53,367 nt of DNA from Candidatus Hydrogenedentota bacterium (GCA_026415215.1 JAOAHN010000057.1:1-53367), one strand, 5' to 3'. Shown: positions 28,293-37,708, counted from the first letter of the stretch. The notes: generated by a model not told the origin, from the sequence alone. A program made the numbers and translations.

Positions 28293-30620
28293 ATGAAAAT
28301 TTATTCTAAAAAAGGATTAGTATTTAACAGGAATAAATACAACGAAGTAATCTCTCTTGAAGATTTAAAAAAATGGTTCAGAGTTTTTAGGGACATATTC
28401 CATCATAGGAAAGTAGAGTTCTTCACCGATATAGATGAGAACTTAGAAACTACTTGTAACCTATTCTCCTTTGCAAAAGAGATTTTAGATCTACCGGTAT
28501 ACTTTTCTACGAATTTCAAATATCCTCCCCTAAACCTCAATTTACTAAAAGAATTTGAAGTGCTTGGCATTGTCCTATGCATAAACCAAAGCAACAACTA
28601 TTCTTTAGATGAATGGGAGTCCGCCACATCTGAACTAAGTCTACCCCTACTACTAAACATCCCCATTGAAACAGAAATACTCCGTCTCCTTTGTGAAAAA
28701 TATCTCGACACACTTAGTAAGGTGAAAGCAATTACCTTCATGTTGAAACACCCCCTTTTTGGCTCAAGTGGAAAATCCAGAGAGCTATCTATACCGAAGG
28801 ATCTGATGAGTGAAATTATCGCCACTCTATCTAAAAATGGTGTAGTTATAAACCTATTAGGCCTCCCCTTTTGCTTAGTAGACCCCTCCCTGTATAGCAA
28901 TATACTTAATACTTATCAATACCCTTACGACCCACTTTCTTTTGAACCCTGTGCACTTGAATTTTCAAAAACACTTTACAACTTAAAATCCCACAAAATA
29001 AGAAAGCTTCTGGAAATAAGACTAAAAGAAAAAACTTCATTTCATAGTGGCATAGATTTCCTTCTTATCCCGTGGATACTTCATCACCCGGTACTTTATA
29101 CCCCGATCTGGGCGCTACACAAGCTTACAAGGCATCTAAGGAAAAAAAATCTTCCTCGTCCTCTACCAGAAAATTTAACAGAAATTGAATATCTACTAAA
29201 AAAATACAAGGAAAAATCTGAAAAATCTTATGGTCCTTTATGTGTTTCTTGCGCCCTTAAGTACATTTGTGACCGTGGAGAGAATCCTTTCTTTAATCTG
29301 GACTTTTCTCCACAACCTATCAAAGGCAACCCTATAAAAGACCCCATGCACTTCAGATCCAAAATTGATTCATACATTGATAGAGTAGAAAAGAACCTTA
29401 TCGAATACTACTCATGCCTTCCTCAATTAAAGCAAAAAACTCTTAAGATAATATCAGCCACAAAACCATGGAAAGAAATTCAACCGGAAGATTATGAAAT
29501 AGAAAATCGAACAACCCACTACATGCCAGGAGGAGTAAGATGGTTCTCATTTAACACAGGAGAACTCGTAAGTACTATTCTATGCCGGACAAATCCTCCA
29601 TTAACTATCTCCGCGACTTTTGGAGGCGGATTCGCCGAACTGATAGGTTTTAGCTTTGGTCCTTATTCAAAAATTGTATGTCCTATGATAGCTCCTTCAC
29701 ATACGCTTACATTACATATTGAGAGAAGCGGTGAGTATGTATTATTGAGAGATAATGAATTAGTGCACCCCACAGAATTTAAACATCATCACCTTCTTCC
29801 AGAGCATTTACCATCTGTTCTTGAACCCCGTATATCGATTTGGAATATTGATGGTGAAATCGTAACTCAAGGGATAACGCTTTGGAAATCAGAGCCACAC
29901 CTGAAAAATCTTACAGCTAATGAAAAAAAAATATCTATACTGTATGTATGTTCTCGATATGCGCAAAGGTTAAGAGTCTCACTTTTGAGTGTAGCACATC
30001 AAAAAAATATCGACCTCTCCGATATAGAAATATTAGTAGCATATATTCCCGGATTTGACGCTACTGAAGATATACTTGATTGTTTTGAGACAACTTTTCC
30101 AAATATAAAAATAATCCGGTCACCCTTTAGCAAAAATATGTGGAAATCCAAGGGAACTCTTATCAACGCTTCTTTACCTTATTGTTCAGGAGGATGGATT
30201 GTACTACTCGATGCAGACATTATTCTTCATCCCGAGTTCCTTTCTAAATTACTTCAGGTCCCAGAAAATAAGGTGTTCGCAGCTCCAGACGGTAGAAAGA
30301 TGCTCACACCTCAAACTACCGCGAAAATTCTTTTAGACCAAATAAGACCTTGGGAATGCTACAAAGAACTATTCGATGGGCCGGGAGAATACCGGCAAAG
30401 GGAGGCTCAAGGAATCCCAATCGGTTATTGTCAATGTTGCAGAAAAAATATTTTTTCAGAGATATTATACCCTGAGTTTCAACATTTTGAAGGAGCCGAT
30501 TGGTTCTTCGGTAGATCAGTAGTAGAAAAGTTTGGACCTGAATATAGATTAGAAGGCATAGCTTTACTCCATTTAGACCACGGTGGAAGTCAATGGTACG
30601 GTTCTAACAAACATAGATGA
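28293..30620 (+). CDS. Fusion of a degenerate radical-SAM/SPASM-like region, a beta domain and a GT2 glycosyltransferase
   Basis: 775 residues from ATG 28293. The frame runs upstream to a TTG, but AAGG at 28281-28284 gives good spacing to the ATG. Residues about 1-290 read like a TIM-barrel of the radical SAM type (VEFFTDIDENLETTC..., VYFSTNF, VLCINQ) but lack any CxxxCxxC. A SPASM-like C-x2-C-x5-C follows near 317-327 (CVSCALKYICDRG). A beta-rich middle (about 405-545, GGVRWFSFNTGELV...) separates it from a C-terminal GT2 domain with YVCSRYAQRLRVSLLS and LLDADIILHPEF (DxD). Only the GT2 assignment is secure. The N-terminal reading is inference from pattern and from the two radical SAM neighbours. 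Confidence 0.7.
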   Translation: MKIYSKKGLVFNRNKYNEVISLEDLKKWFRVFRDIFHHRKVEFFTDIDENLETTCNLFSFAKEILDLPVYFSTNFKYPPLNLNLLKEFEVLGIVLCINQSNNYSLDEWESATSELSLPLLLNIPIETEILRLLCEKYLDTLSKVKAITFMLKHPLFGSSGKSRELSIPKDLMSEIIATLSKNGVVINLLGLPFCLVDPSLYSNILNTYQYPYDPLSFEPCALEFSKTLYNLKSHKIRKLLEIRLKEKTSFHSGIDFLLIPWILHHPVLYTPIWALHKLTRHLRKKNLPRPLPENLTEIEYLLKKYKEKSEKSYGPLCVSCALKYICDRGENPFFNLDFSPQPIKGNPIKDPMHFRSKIDSYIDRVEKNLIEYYSCLPQLKQKTLKIISATKPWKEIQPEDYEIENRTTHYMPGGVRWFSFNTGELVSTILCRTNPPLTISATFGGGFAELIGFSFGPYSKIVCPMIAPSHTLTLHIERSGEYVLLRDNELVHPTEFKHHHLLPEHLPSVLEPRISIWNIDGEIVTQGITLWKSEPHLKNLTANEKKISILYVCSRYAQRLRVSLLSVAHQKNIDLSDIEILVAYIPGFDATEDILDCFETTFPNIKIIRSPFSKNMWKSKGTLINASLPYCSGGWIVLLDADIILHPEFLSKLLQVPENKVFAAPDGRKMLTPQTTAKILLDQIRPWECYKELFDGPGEYRQREAQGIPIGYCQCCRKNIFSEILYPEFQHFEGADWFFGRSVVEKFGPEYRLEGIALLHLDHGGSQWYGSNKHR

Positions 30621-30642
30621 TAGGTATAAGCCACTGAAAAAG

Positions 30643-31878
30643 ATGAAAATTTGTTTTATTGACTCGTTGTTTTGTTGGCCCCCAAGAGGTGGAGCAGATG
30701 TAGATACTTACAATGTTCTCTTACAGTTGCGTCTACTTGGATACGATATATCACTCATAACTTTAAAGACAGAGAACCTCACTCGAGGAAACATTTCTAA
30801 GAGTTTTAATGCTTTTGAAATATCTTGCATCGAAATAGAATCATTAGGAAAAAGAACCCTCGATAAGATCCAATATGAAATCCTAAGTAAACTCGAAATT
30901 TATGTTCCCGATATCATCATTGTGGGAAATTCTTTCTTCTTAAAACCAGTTATAACTTCCTGGCTCAACTGGAGAATACCTATAGCATGGCGACAATATG
31001 CCTATGAGTTAATATGCCAAAAGGATATACAAAGGTTTAGGAACAACTGTCCGTGTACTTTAGATTACCTATCTACCCCCAATACTTGCAGAGAATGCTT
31101 TATAAAGCATAGCAGAAATAAGTTTGTTTCTCTGTCTACAGATCCATGGCTCGAGGAATACCTTTCTGCAAAAGCTTATTCTAAGGATTACTACTCGCTA
31201 CTTATGGAGAGTATTAAAAAGGTTAAAGTTATATGGGTATATTCACAACCTATGAAAAATGTATGGGAGAAGTACCACCACAATGTAGAAATCATCCCAG
31301 GCGGAGTAGATATAAACCTCTTCCGCCCTATTGAGAAATTGAAAGAAAAACAAGATGTTATTCGGATACTTGCTTCAGGAAGAATTCAGGATGAATCTAA
31401 AGGTCTTATCCACTTAATAAAAGCTTGTGAATTGCTTAGGGAAGATTTTCCAGAGTTGGAATTAATTTGCACTTCACCTTGGCAATATGGACTCCCCTCT
31501 TGGATAAAATTCGTAGGTTGGTTGAGCTATTATGAACTCCCAAAAATTTACCAGTCAGCCGATATATGTGTTGTGCCGAGCATCTGGGAAGAACCTTTTG
31601 GATTAGTTACCCTTGAGGCTATGGCTTCCGGTTTACCTGTCGTTGTTAGCAAAATAGGAGGTCTCAGAGAGATAATTATAGAAGGCAAAAACGGGGTATT
31701 TTTCGATCCGGGAGATCCAATCTCTCTAAAAAATAAACTTAAAGAACTTATATCCAACCCACAATTGCGGAGTGAGATTAGTAAAGAAGCTAAAGAATAT
31801 GTAGTATCAAACTTTTCATGGGAGAAAATTGCAAAGAACTACTATTCTAATGAAATTGAAAGAATAGCAACTAACTGA
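30643..31878 (+). CDS. Family 4 glycosyltransferase
   Basis: About 411 residues from ATG 30643, matching the usual GT4 opening (MKICFIDSLF...RGGADVDTY). The frame is open back to GTG 30583 but that would overlap the previous gene. GT-B fold: the N-domain carries a Cys cluster (NNCPCTLDYL...TCRECF) seen in other GT4 enzymes. The C-domain has IIPGGVDINLF, ILASGRIQDESKG and the donor-binding EPFGLVTLEAMASGLPVV (E-x7-E). A retaining transferase using a nucleotide sugar is expected; the sugar is unknown. It lies 22 bp after the fusion gene, same strand. Confidence 0.9.
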   Translation: MKICFIDSLFCWPPRGGADVDTYNVLLQLRLLGYDISLITLKTENLTRGNISKSFNAFEISCIEIESLGKRTLDKIQYEILSKLEIYVPDIIIVGNSFFLKPVITSWLNWRIPIAWRQYAYELICQKDIQRFRNNCPCTLDYLSTPNTCRECFIKHSRNKFVSLSTDPWLEEYLSAKAYSKDYYSLLMESIKKVKVIWVYSQPMKNVWEKYHHNVEIIPGGVDINLFRPIEKLKEKQDVIRILASGRIQDESKGLIHLIKACELLREDFPELELICTSPWQYGLPSWIKFVGWLSYYELPKIYQSADICVVPSIWEEPFGLVTLEAMASGLPVVVSKIGGLREIIIEGKNGVFFDPGDPISLKNKLKELISNPQLRSEISKEAKEYVVSNFSWEKIAKNYYSNEIERIATN

Positions 31879-31990
31879 AAACCAGTCACTTATCGAGGAG
31901 TTAAGAGTATTTGAAAAGTAGGAGCTTGAGTTAACATTAATATCTCGATTCGAGGATCTAAACAGTGCAATAAAAAGCGTATTTTATTCT

Positions 31991-32470
31991 ATGAAAATAG
32001 GAATATTTTATAGCTACGGTGCTCAGTTCAGTGAAGCGGTAAATTTTATACTACAAAAGTATCCTAATGATAATATCATCATCTTTCTCCCTACAGATTA
32101 TCCCACCGAGAATCTTCCATCGGATAATAGAGTAAAAATTGTATCTCTCTCGTGGGATGGTTCTCATCTTACACTCAAAAAAGGGGCTTACACATTTACA
32201 AAAATATTGAGAACACTAAGAAAAAATAAGTTAGACCTATTAGTAGTCCTCTTTGATTCTCCAAGACTGGTCTTCTTGTCTATGTTTAGTAAAGCAAAAA
32301 GTGTTTATGTCTACAATGTCTTCTCTGAATTCAAACCCCTACAAATAAAACTGACCTCTACCATAATAACAAGTATAATAAAGCTTATCTATGGCTATAC
32401 TACTTTTCTTTATATTCGCTATTACATAAAATGTTTTCAAATAAATTCAAAAAAAAGCAAACAGTTATGA
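31991..32470 (+). CDS. Hypothetical protein resembling a glycosyltransferase N-terminal half
   Basis: 159 residues, not recognised. The first 110 residues look like a Rossmann-type half domain (MKIGIFYSYG, NIIIFLPTDYP, VKIVSLSWDG, LDLLVVLFDSPRLVFLSMF, SVYVYNV). They are followed by a hydrophobic helix (about 118-145) and a short Lys-rich end. It could be the N-terminal remnant of a GT-B glycosyltransferase or a genuine small membrane-associated partner. No ribosome binding site is obvious. It is flanked by AT-rich gaps of about 110 bp on both sides, suggesting it is not tightly coupled to its neighbours. Confidence 0.5.
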   Translation: MKIGIFYSYGAQFSEAVNFILQKYPNDNIIIFLPTDYPTENLPSDNRVKIVSLSWDGSHLTLKKGAYTFTKILRTLRKNKLDLLVVLFDSPRLVFLSMFSKAKSVYVYNVFSEFKPLQIKLTSTIITSIIKLIYGYTTFLYIRYYIKCFQINSKKSKQL

Positions 32471-32587
32471 GTTGCAATTCTCCCTAAAACAAGTATTAGA
32501 ATTTTGAAGTCTAAAGAAAAACAAACTTATTTAAAAAGTATAACCATTGATAAAGTTTAAACTATAAAACAGGAAAGGGCATCACTT

Positions 32588-33649
32588 ATGAAGCAAAGGA
32601 GCTCCTTTATTAGCATAATTGTTCTTAGCTGGATTTTGATTTGCGGGACAATTACATTTTCTTTTTCAGAAGAAGATGATTTTGTGATGGGAAACTACCA
32701 AGGAACAATTAGTGGGAAGAATTGGTTAAACAAAAATTTTAGAGCTCAAGTCGTGGCTTTAAGCGGAGGCAGGTATAAGTGTGTTTTTCTATTTTCTGAA
32801 GGTAATCAATCTGAGCAAAGAGCAGAGATAAAGGGGATGAAGGCTCCGCTTGGTTCTGCTATTCTCGAACAGGATAGAGAAAAAGCCAAAAGAATGGTCG
32901 AGGTAAACTTTGAGGGAGAAGTCGACTTTGGAAGCACATTTGGAGGAAAAGGCATTGTTAAAGGAACTATAAAGAACGAAACTTTCACAGGAACAATTCA
33001 ACAGGGGAAAAATGTAGCGGACTTTAATCTAAAGAGAGTGTTTTTAACTCCTCCCACATTAGGACAAAAAGCACCAGAGGGTGCAATAACATTATATGAC
33101 GGAACTAATTTTGACAAATGGGATGTAAAACCTCGTTGGCAAATATTAGAGGATGGTTCAATACAAATCATGAGCTCTAATATTTGCACGAAAGAAGAAT
33201 ATGGTGATGGTTTGTACCATATAGAGTTTATGTGTCCATTCATGCCAAATGAGACAGGTCAAGCAAGAGGCAATAGCGGAGTTTATATTTTTGGAAGGTA
33301 TGAAATACAGGTATTGGATAGTTTTGGAGACCCACCTGCCGATAATCTATGTGGGGGAATATATAAATCCGCTACTCCTAAAGTCTGTGCTTCCCTACCC
33401 CCTCTACAGTGGCAGACTTACGATATTACTTTCACTGGCCCAAAATTTGATGAAAACGGGAATAAGATAAAGAACGCGTTTATAACTGTTTATCATAATG
33501 GGATATTAATTCATGACAATGTAGAGTTGAAAGGACCTACTCCAGGTGGAGTAAGTGATAAGGAATCTCCCAAGGGCGTGCTAATGCTTCAGGACCATGG
33601 AGATCCCGTGAAATATAGAAACATCTGGTACAAACCCACTGAGAAATAA
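32588..33649 (+). CDS. Secreted DUF1080 (3-keto-disaccharide hydrolase-like) protein
   Basis: 353 residues. Signal peptide (about 8-27), an N-terminal beta domain (about 30-150, MGNYQGTISGKNW... and FNLKRVFLTPPTLG), then a DUF1080 concanavalin-like domain. That domain has the classic opening ITLYDGTNFDKWD, then NSGVYIFGRYEIQVLDSFG, CGGIYKSATP, WQTYDITFTGPKFDENG, and the end GVLMLQDHGDPVKYRNIWYKP. DUF1080 proteins are abundant in Planctomycetes/Lentisphaerae-type polysaccharide degraders; some act as 3-keto-glycoside hydrolases. AGGAAAGGG lies upstream of the ATG. Export and carbohydrate context are clear; the substrate is unknown. Confidence 0.9.
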   Translation: MKQRSSFISIIVLSWILICGTITFSFSEEDDFVMGNYQGTISGKNWLNKNFRAQVVALSGGRYKCVFLFSEGNQSEQRAEIKGMKAPLGSAILEQDREKAKRMVEVNFEGEVDFGSTFGGKGIVKGTIKNETFTGTIQQGKNVADFNLKRVFLTPPTLGQKAPEGAITLYDGTNFDKWDVKPRWQILEDGSIQIMSSNICTKEEYGDGLYHIEFMCPFMPNETGQARGNSGVYIFGRYEIQVLDSFGDPPADNLCGGIYKSATPKVCASLPPLQWQTYDITFTGPKFDENGNKIKNAFITVYHNGILIHDNVELKGPTPGGVSDKESPKGVLMLQDHGDPVKYRNIWYKPTEK

Positions 33650-33701
33650 AAAGCACGAAAATTTTACTAAGAATAATACACTCATATATTAGAGACGAAG
33701 A

Positions 33702-34433
33702 GTGGTAGAATTCTCTCTTATAATTCCAGCTTACAATGAAGAACACCAGATCGAACAAACTCTCAAATATGTAAGAGAGTATCTATTATCTGAGTTCTTA
33801 TCTTTCGAAATCGTTGTAGTAGACGATGGAAGCACTGACCATACCTCAGATGTAGTAGAAAAGTTTATAGAAGAACACAAATCTAAAGAAGTAAAGCTAA
33901 TCAAACTTCCTACAAACAGAGGTAAAGGTGGTGCTGTAAAAGAGGCTATACTAAATCATACTGAGGGTAAAGTAAGATGCTATTACGATGCTGATGCCTC
34001 TACACCAATAGAAGAAATTAAAAAACTTCTTCAAGCAATTAATTCCGGCTATGATATTGCCATAGCATCGAGAGCCCTTCCAGAATCAGTAATTGAGGTG
34101 CCTCAGCCCTACCATAGACAGTTTATGGGTAAAATTTACAATATAATGCTGAGAATATTTAGACTTACAAAATTTAAGGATACACAATGTGGATGTAAAT
34201 GTTTCACTGAAAATGCTGTTAAAATAATCTTTCCACGGCAGAAATTGATGAGATTTAGCTTTGACGCTGAAATACTATACATTGCTGAAAAGTATGGATT
34301 AAAGATCATTGAAATACCAACTAGATGGAGGAATAGACAGGAATCCCGTGTTCATCTACTAAGGGATCCCATTAAAATGTTCCTGGATATTTTTCGAATA
34401 AAACTATACTCTTTTTTGGGGTATTATAATTAG
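33702..34433 (+). CDS. Polyprenyl-phosphate sugar synthase-like GT2 (ALG5/dolichyl-phosphate glucosyltransferase type)
   Basis: 243 residues from GTG 33702. Motifs in order: FSLIIPAYNEE, VVVDDGSTDHT, NRGKGGAVKEAI, YDADASTP (DxD), AIASRALPES, KDTQCGCKCF and RFSFDAEILYIAEKYG. The set and spacing match ALG5/DPM1-type enzymes that move a sugar from a nucleotide onto a polyprenyl phosphate. No transmembrane helices follow, as in the short DPM1/ALG5 class. A lipid-linked sugar made here could feed the GT-C enzyme at 37772; this is inference. A long inverted repeat follows the stop by about 40 bp. Confidence 0.88.
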   Translation: MVEFSLIIPAYNEEHQIEQTLKYVREYLLSEFLSFEIVVVDDGSTDHTSDVVEKFIEEHKSKEVKLIKLPTNRGKGGAVKEAILNHTEGKVRCYYDADASTPIEEIKKLLQAINSGYDIAIASRALPESVIEVPQPYHRQFMGKIYNIMLRIFRLTKFKDTQCGCKCFTENAVKIIFPRQKLMRFSFDAEILYIAEKYGLKIIEIPTRWRNRQESRVHLLRDPIKMFLDIFRIKLYSFLGYYN

Positions 34434-34472
34434 AGAAGTGTAACCTGAAGAGCTTAAGATTATTATCTCTCA

Positions 34473-34508
34473 GCTTTGAGGGAGTTGTGAAGGCAACTCC
34501 CTCAAAGC
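34473..34508. terminator. 15-bp perfect inverted repeat between convergent genes (probable bidirectional terminator)
   Basis: The 15-nt arm at 34473-34487 (gctttgagggagttg) pairs perfectly with 34494-34508 around a 6-nt loop. It lies between the stops of the ALG5-like gene (plus) and the acyl-CoA dehydrogenase (minus). There is no T-tract on either side, so it is not a textbook rho-independent terminator. A transcript-end hairpin or 3' stabiliser is likely. Confidence 0.6.
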
Positions 34509-34531
34509 CATCTTGAGCAGAATGCAGAATA

Positions 34532-36496
34532 CTAAACTTTAGCTTCTTCCTTTGAATTCTCTAAAGCGGTAGGAGGTGCGGGAAGATTCTTCTCATAATC
34601 TCTATATTTGGGTGGTAACCCAGAATAAGTATCAAACACTAACCATCTATATTTACCTTCCAACAAAGCATCTCCGACTTTACGGTACATATAATTGTGA
34701 TTACACTTCACCGCTTTGAAACTATTTTCAATCCTTTGACGAGCATTTTTACAGAATAGGTCTGCAAGGAGCTGAAGAGCATTTTCATCCAAATCAGAAA
34801 ACTTTCCTTCCGCCTTCTTCTTTAGCAAGTGCTCCGCATAGGAAAGACAGCAAGCCATTACAAAAAGATCGACACCAATATCAACATAGTTTCCAAGAAT
34901 TAACTGCTCTTCCTCTAACTTTGGACCATACTTAGCCATCGTATGGAATATATTTCTGGCTAACCGTTTACAAGTCTTAGCAGCATATCTCAAATGATCC
35001 CTATTAGTAGAATTAAGATACTTAACATTGAATTCGATGCTGGATGGAAGCCACAATGTAGGATACCACTTAGCATAAAACTTAAACGCATTCCACAAAA
35101 GCTTTAATAAGCTGTCACCTTTCTTCTTCTTAATTATTGGCATTACCAACTGAAAATGAGTATCTACCGCCTCGCGAGCCATAATTAAGTGCATAATTTC
35201 AGATGACCCTTCAAATATTCTTCCCACTCGCATATCACGCATCACCCGTTCTACAAAGAATGGTCTCTCACCTCGATTATACAAAGATTCTGCCGTTTCA
35301 TATCCTCTTCCCCCGAGAGTCTGAAGTAAATCATCCATACCTTGCCATCCAAACTCAGTAGCAAAGTACTTCGCAGCTGCAGCTTCTAATCTAATATCAG
35401 CATTTTTCTTATCAGCAAAGGAGCAAACTACATGCACCATAGCTTGCATTGCAAAAGTGTTTGCTGCGAAGTTAGCTATTTTTTTCGCTATCTCTTGGTG
35501 TTGACCTATCGGCCTTCCCCACTGCACACGGTTCTTCGCCCACCATTCTGCGTCTTCAAGAAATCTTTTGGAAACACCAACACCAGCAGAGGGAACTCCT
35601 AACCTACCCGTGTTAAGCGTTGTCAATGCTATTTTTAGTCCCATCCCAGGCTTTCCAATAATATTCTCAGCAGGAACTTTCACATTGTTAAATCTGAGCA
35701 TACCATTTGAAAGTCCCTTAAGACCCATAAACTTACACCTTTTTACCACTTCTACACCAGGCCAACTCGTCTCAACTATAAAAGCAGTAATCTGAGGTAT
35801 TTCTTTCCCATTTACTATCTTCGGAGGAGTCTTCGCCATAACTACTATTACATCAGCATCGGGACCATTAGTTGTCCAAAGTTTAGTCCCATTGAGTAGA
35901 TAATAAGAGCCATCGGGAGAAGGAGTTGCTGTTGTCTTCATTCTCGCAGGATCAGAGCCCACCTCTGGTTCAGTTAAAGCAAAAGCAGAAATTTCTCCTT
36001 TTGCAACCCGGGGCAAATATTTTTTCTTTTGTTCTTCGGTTCCAAAGTGTCTAAGAGGCTCTGGAACTCCAATACTCTGATGTGCGGAAAGCCAAGTTAT
36101 TGTACTTTGGCAATAGCTTCCGATAAACGACAATATTCTGCCATAATTAGTGATAGACAAGCCTAAACCACCGTATTCCTTAGGAATCTTGAGTCCGAAT
36201 AGCCCCAACTCTTTCATCTTCTCAAGGGCTTCGCGCGGATACTCACCAGTCTTATCAATTTCGATTGGGTCTACATACTCCTCCAACATAGCCTTAATTT
36301 TTTCTATCATTTCGTCACCTGCTTTTTTGTCTTCTTCGGACTGCTCCGGATAAGGATGAACTAAATCCCATCTAAACCTACCCCGGAACATTTCCGCGGT
36401 AAAACTTGGGAACTTCCATTCTTTTTCTCGAGCCTCTTCTGCAAGCTCCATTGCGGCATCTTTTGCTTTCAAATCCTCTTTCGTAGACATAGGCAT
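34532..36496 (-). CDS. Acyl-CoA dehydrogenase with C-terminal extension
   Basis: 654 residues. Order: N-terminal helical domain (about 75-190), beta domain with FALTEPEVGSDPARMKT and TTNGPDADVIVV, then the C-terminal helical FAD domain with QTLGGRGYE and RIFEGSSEIMHL. The Glu of FEGSSE is the expected catalytic base. A further about 190 residues follow, as in the long very-long-chain-type enzymes. It catalyses FAD-dependent alpha,beta-dehydrogenation of an acyl-CoA. No electron-transfer flavoprotein genes are adjacent. It appears monocistronic; an acyl-CoA synthetase and hotdog protein are encoded 3-6 kb away and may be functionally related. Confidence 0.92.
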   Translation of the reverse strand: MPMSTKEDLKAKDAAMELAEEAREKEWKFPSFTAEMFRGRFRWDLVHPYPEQSEEDKKAGDEMIEKIKAMLEEYVDPIEIDKTGEYPREALEKMKELGLFGLKIPKEYGGLGLSITNYGRILSFIGSYCQSTITWLSAHQSIGVPEPLRHFGTEEQKKKYLPRVAKGEISAFALTEPEVGSDPARMKTTATPSPDGSYYLLNGTKLWTTNGPDADVIVVMAKTPPKIVNGKEIPQITAFIVETSWPGVEVVKRCKFMGLKGLSNGMLRFNNVKVPAENIIGKPGMGLKIALTTLNTGRLGVPSAGVGVSKRFLEDAEWWAKNRVQWGRPIGQHQEIAKKIANFAANTFAMQAMVHVVCSFADKKNADIRLEAAAAKYFATEFGWQGMDDLLQTLGGRGYETAESLYNRGERPFFVERVMRDMRVGRIFEGSSEIMHLIMAREAVDTHFQLVMPIIKKKKGDSLLKLLWNAFKFYAKWYPTLWLPSSIEFNVKYLNSTNRDHLRYAAKTCKRLARNIFHTMAKYGPKLEEEQLILGNYVDIGVDLFVMACCLSYAEHLLKKKAEGKFSDLDENALQLLADLFCKNARQRIENSFKAVKCNHNYMYRKVGDALLEGKYRWLVFDTYSGLPPKYRDYEKNLPAPPTALENSKEEAKV

Positions 36497-36923
36497 ACCC
36501 TCTCGTTAAAAATTTATTTTATATACTTACCGTCAAGTATATATAAATTTACCAATTAAATTATACCCATGTCAAAAAGATAATTCAATTAATCTTTGAA
36601 ATTTGAAAAACTCTCTCACCCAATTAACCTCACCCTTGAAAACTCTTTATCAAATGTTTATCTAACTCCTTTACTTTTACAAACTGATTATGAAACTTTT
36701 TGGTGATTTCCAATACTATTTATTAAAATTTCTTCCTTAATTATTCGTTATATTTTTCAGAAAGACCTATATAAAAATTAAATGGATTAATTTTACATGC
36801 CAAAGAGAAACAAAATCACAGATGGGAATGCGATGAAAAAGCATATCAGAATAAGTTATAATTACTTACTCTACTTTGTCAGAAAATGCATAAATAACAA
36901 CCTTAAACATAGGAGTATCTAAG
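36497..36923. other. AT-rich intergenic region with no supported gene
   Basis: 427 bp between the divergent acyl-CoA dehydrogenase and discoidin-like genes. It is very AT-rich. A 41-codon plus-strand open frame (36797-36922) lacks a good ribosome binding site and looks fortuitous. Promoters for both flanking genes must lie here; TATA-like hexamers occur but none has a convincing -35 partner. AGGAG at 36911-36915 is the ribosome binding site of the gene at 36924. Confidence 0.6.
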
Positions 36924-37631
36924 ATGAATACCTACCGTAATCTTTTAGTTAGTGTTACATTGTTGTTTTTCAGCCTCGGGCTTATCTGCAACATAAGCTT
37001 GGCGCAAAACGAGAACGAAAAATGTACTACTCCTCCATCAGGAAAAGTAGAGCTAAAACTCGAACTTCCTGAACCTTTCTTTGGCGGAACCCCAATCGAT
37101 TATTATAGCCCCAACTTTGAACCTGAAGATTACAAAGACCGTCCCCCATATTATGTTCCAGAGGGCACCGTATTAATTTCTCGTGACAAACCAGTCACAA
37201 GTAGCGTTACTCCTACTCGGGGACAGCTAAAACAGATTGTAGATGGTATTAAAGATTATGGAAAAAAGCATGTAGTAGAGCTTCCAGAAGGTTTGCAATG
37301 GATACAAATAGACTTAGAAAAAGAATACAACATTTATGCGATAGTAGTATGGCATTTCCATGAGGGTAAAAGAGTCTATCACGATTTCATAGTCACTGTT
37401 GGAAATGACCCTGATTTCAAAGATGGTGGGAAGCAAGTCTACAATAATGATTATGACAATTCTGCAGGAATGGGGGTAGGAAAAGATAAAGAATATGTAG
37501 AGAACCACAAGGGGAGACTTATAGGTATCGATGATGGAGTAAAGGGAAGATATGTTCGTCTATACAGTAACGGAAATAATGCAAATGATATGAACCATTA
37601 CATTGAGGTAGAAATATACGGCAAGGAGTAA
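36924..37631 (+). CDS. Secreted discoidin-like (F5/8 type C-like) protein
   Basis: 235 residues. A clear signal peptide ends near residue 27 (ISLAQ/NENEK). After a Pro-rich linker, the domain has the discoidin-type pattern VTSSVTPTRGQLKQIVDG, LQWIQIDLEKEYNIYAIVVWH, a variable loop region with Asp/Asn, and GRYVRLYSNG...HYIEVEIYG. Such domains bind sugars or other surface ligands. No enzymatic domain is attached, so it may be a carbohydrate-binding accessory. A good AGGAG lies upstream, and a strong terminator 42 bp after the stop makes it a single-gene unit. Confidence 0.8.
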   Translation: MNTYRNLLVSVTLLFFSLGLICNISLAQNENEKCTTPPSGKVELKLELPEPFFGGTPIDYYSPNFEPEDYKDRPPYYVPEGTVLISRDKPVTSSVTPTRGQLKQIVDGIKDYGKKHVVELPEGLQWIQIDLEKEYNIYAIVVWHFHEGKRVYHDFIVTVGNDPDFKDGGKQVYNNDYDNSAGMGVGKDKEYVENHKGRLIGIDDGVKGRYVRLYSNGNNANDMNHYIEVEIYGKE

Positions 37632-37672
37632 AACTTCATAAAGAAAAAAAACTATTCTATATTCTATTCAAT

Positions 37673-37708
37673 GCCACTTCTCGAAAGAGAAGTGGCGTAT
37701 TTATTTTT
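37673..37708 (+). terminator. Rho-independent terminator
   Basis: A perfect 10-bp stem (37673-37682 with 37687-37696) is closed by a GAAA tetraloop and followed by a T-rich tail (37698-37708, tatttattttt). It lies 42 bp after the stop of the discoidin-like gene and before the GT-C gene, so it separates the two transcripts. Confidence 0.92.

Noticed and set aside
36797..36922. 41-codon plus-strand open frame just upstream of the discoidin-like gene
   Set aside because: No good ribosome binding site, no recognisable motif and composition like the surrounding AT-rich spacer; kept as intergenic.
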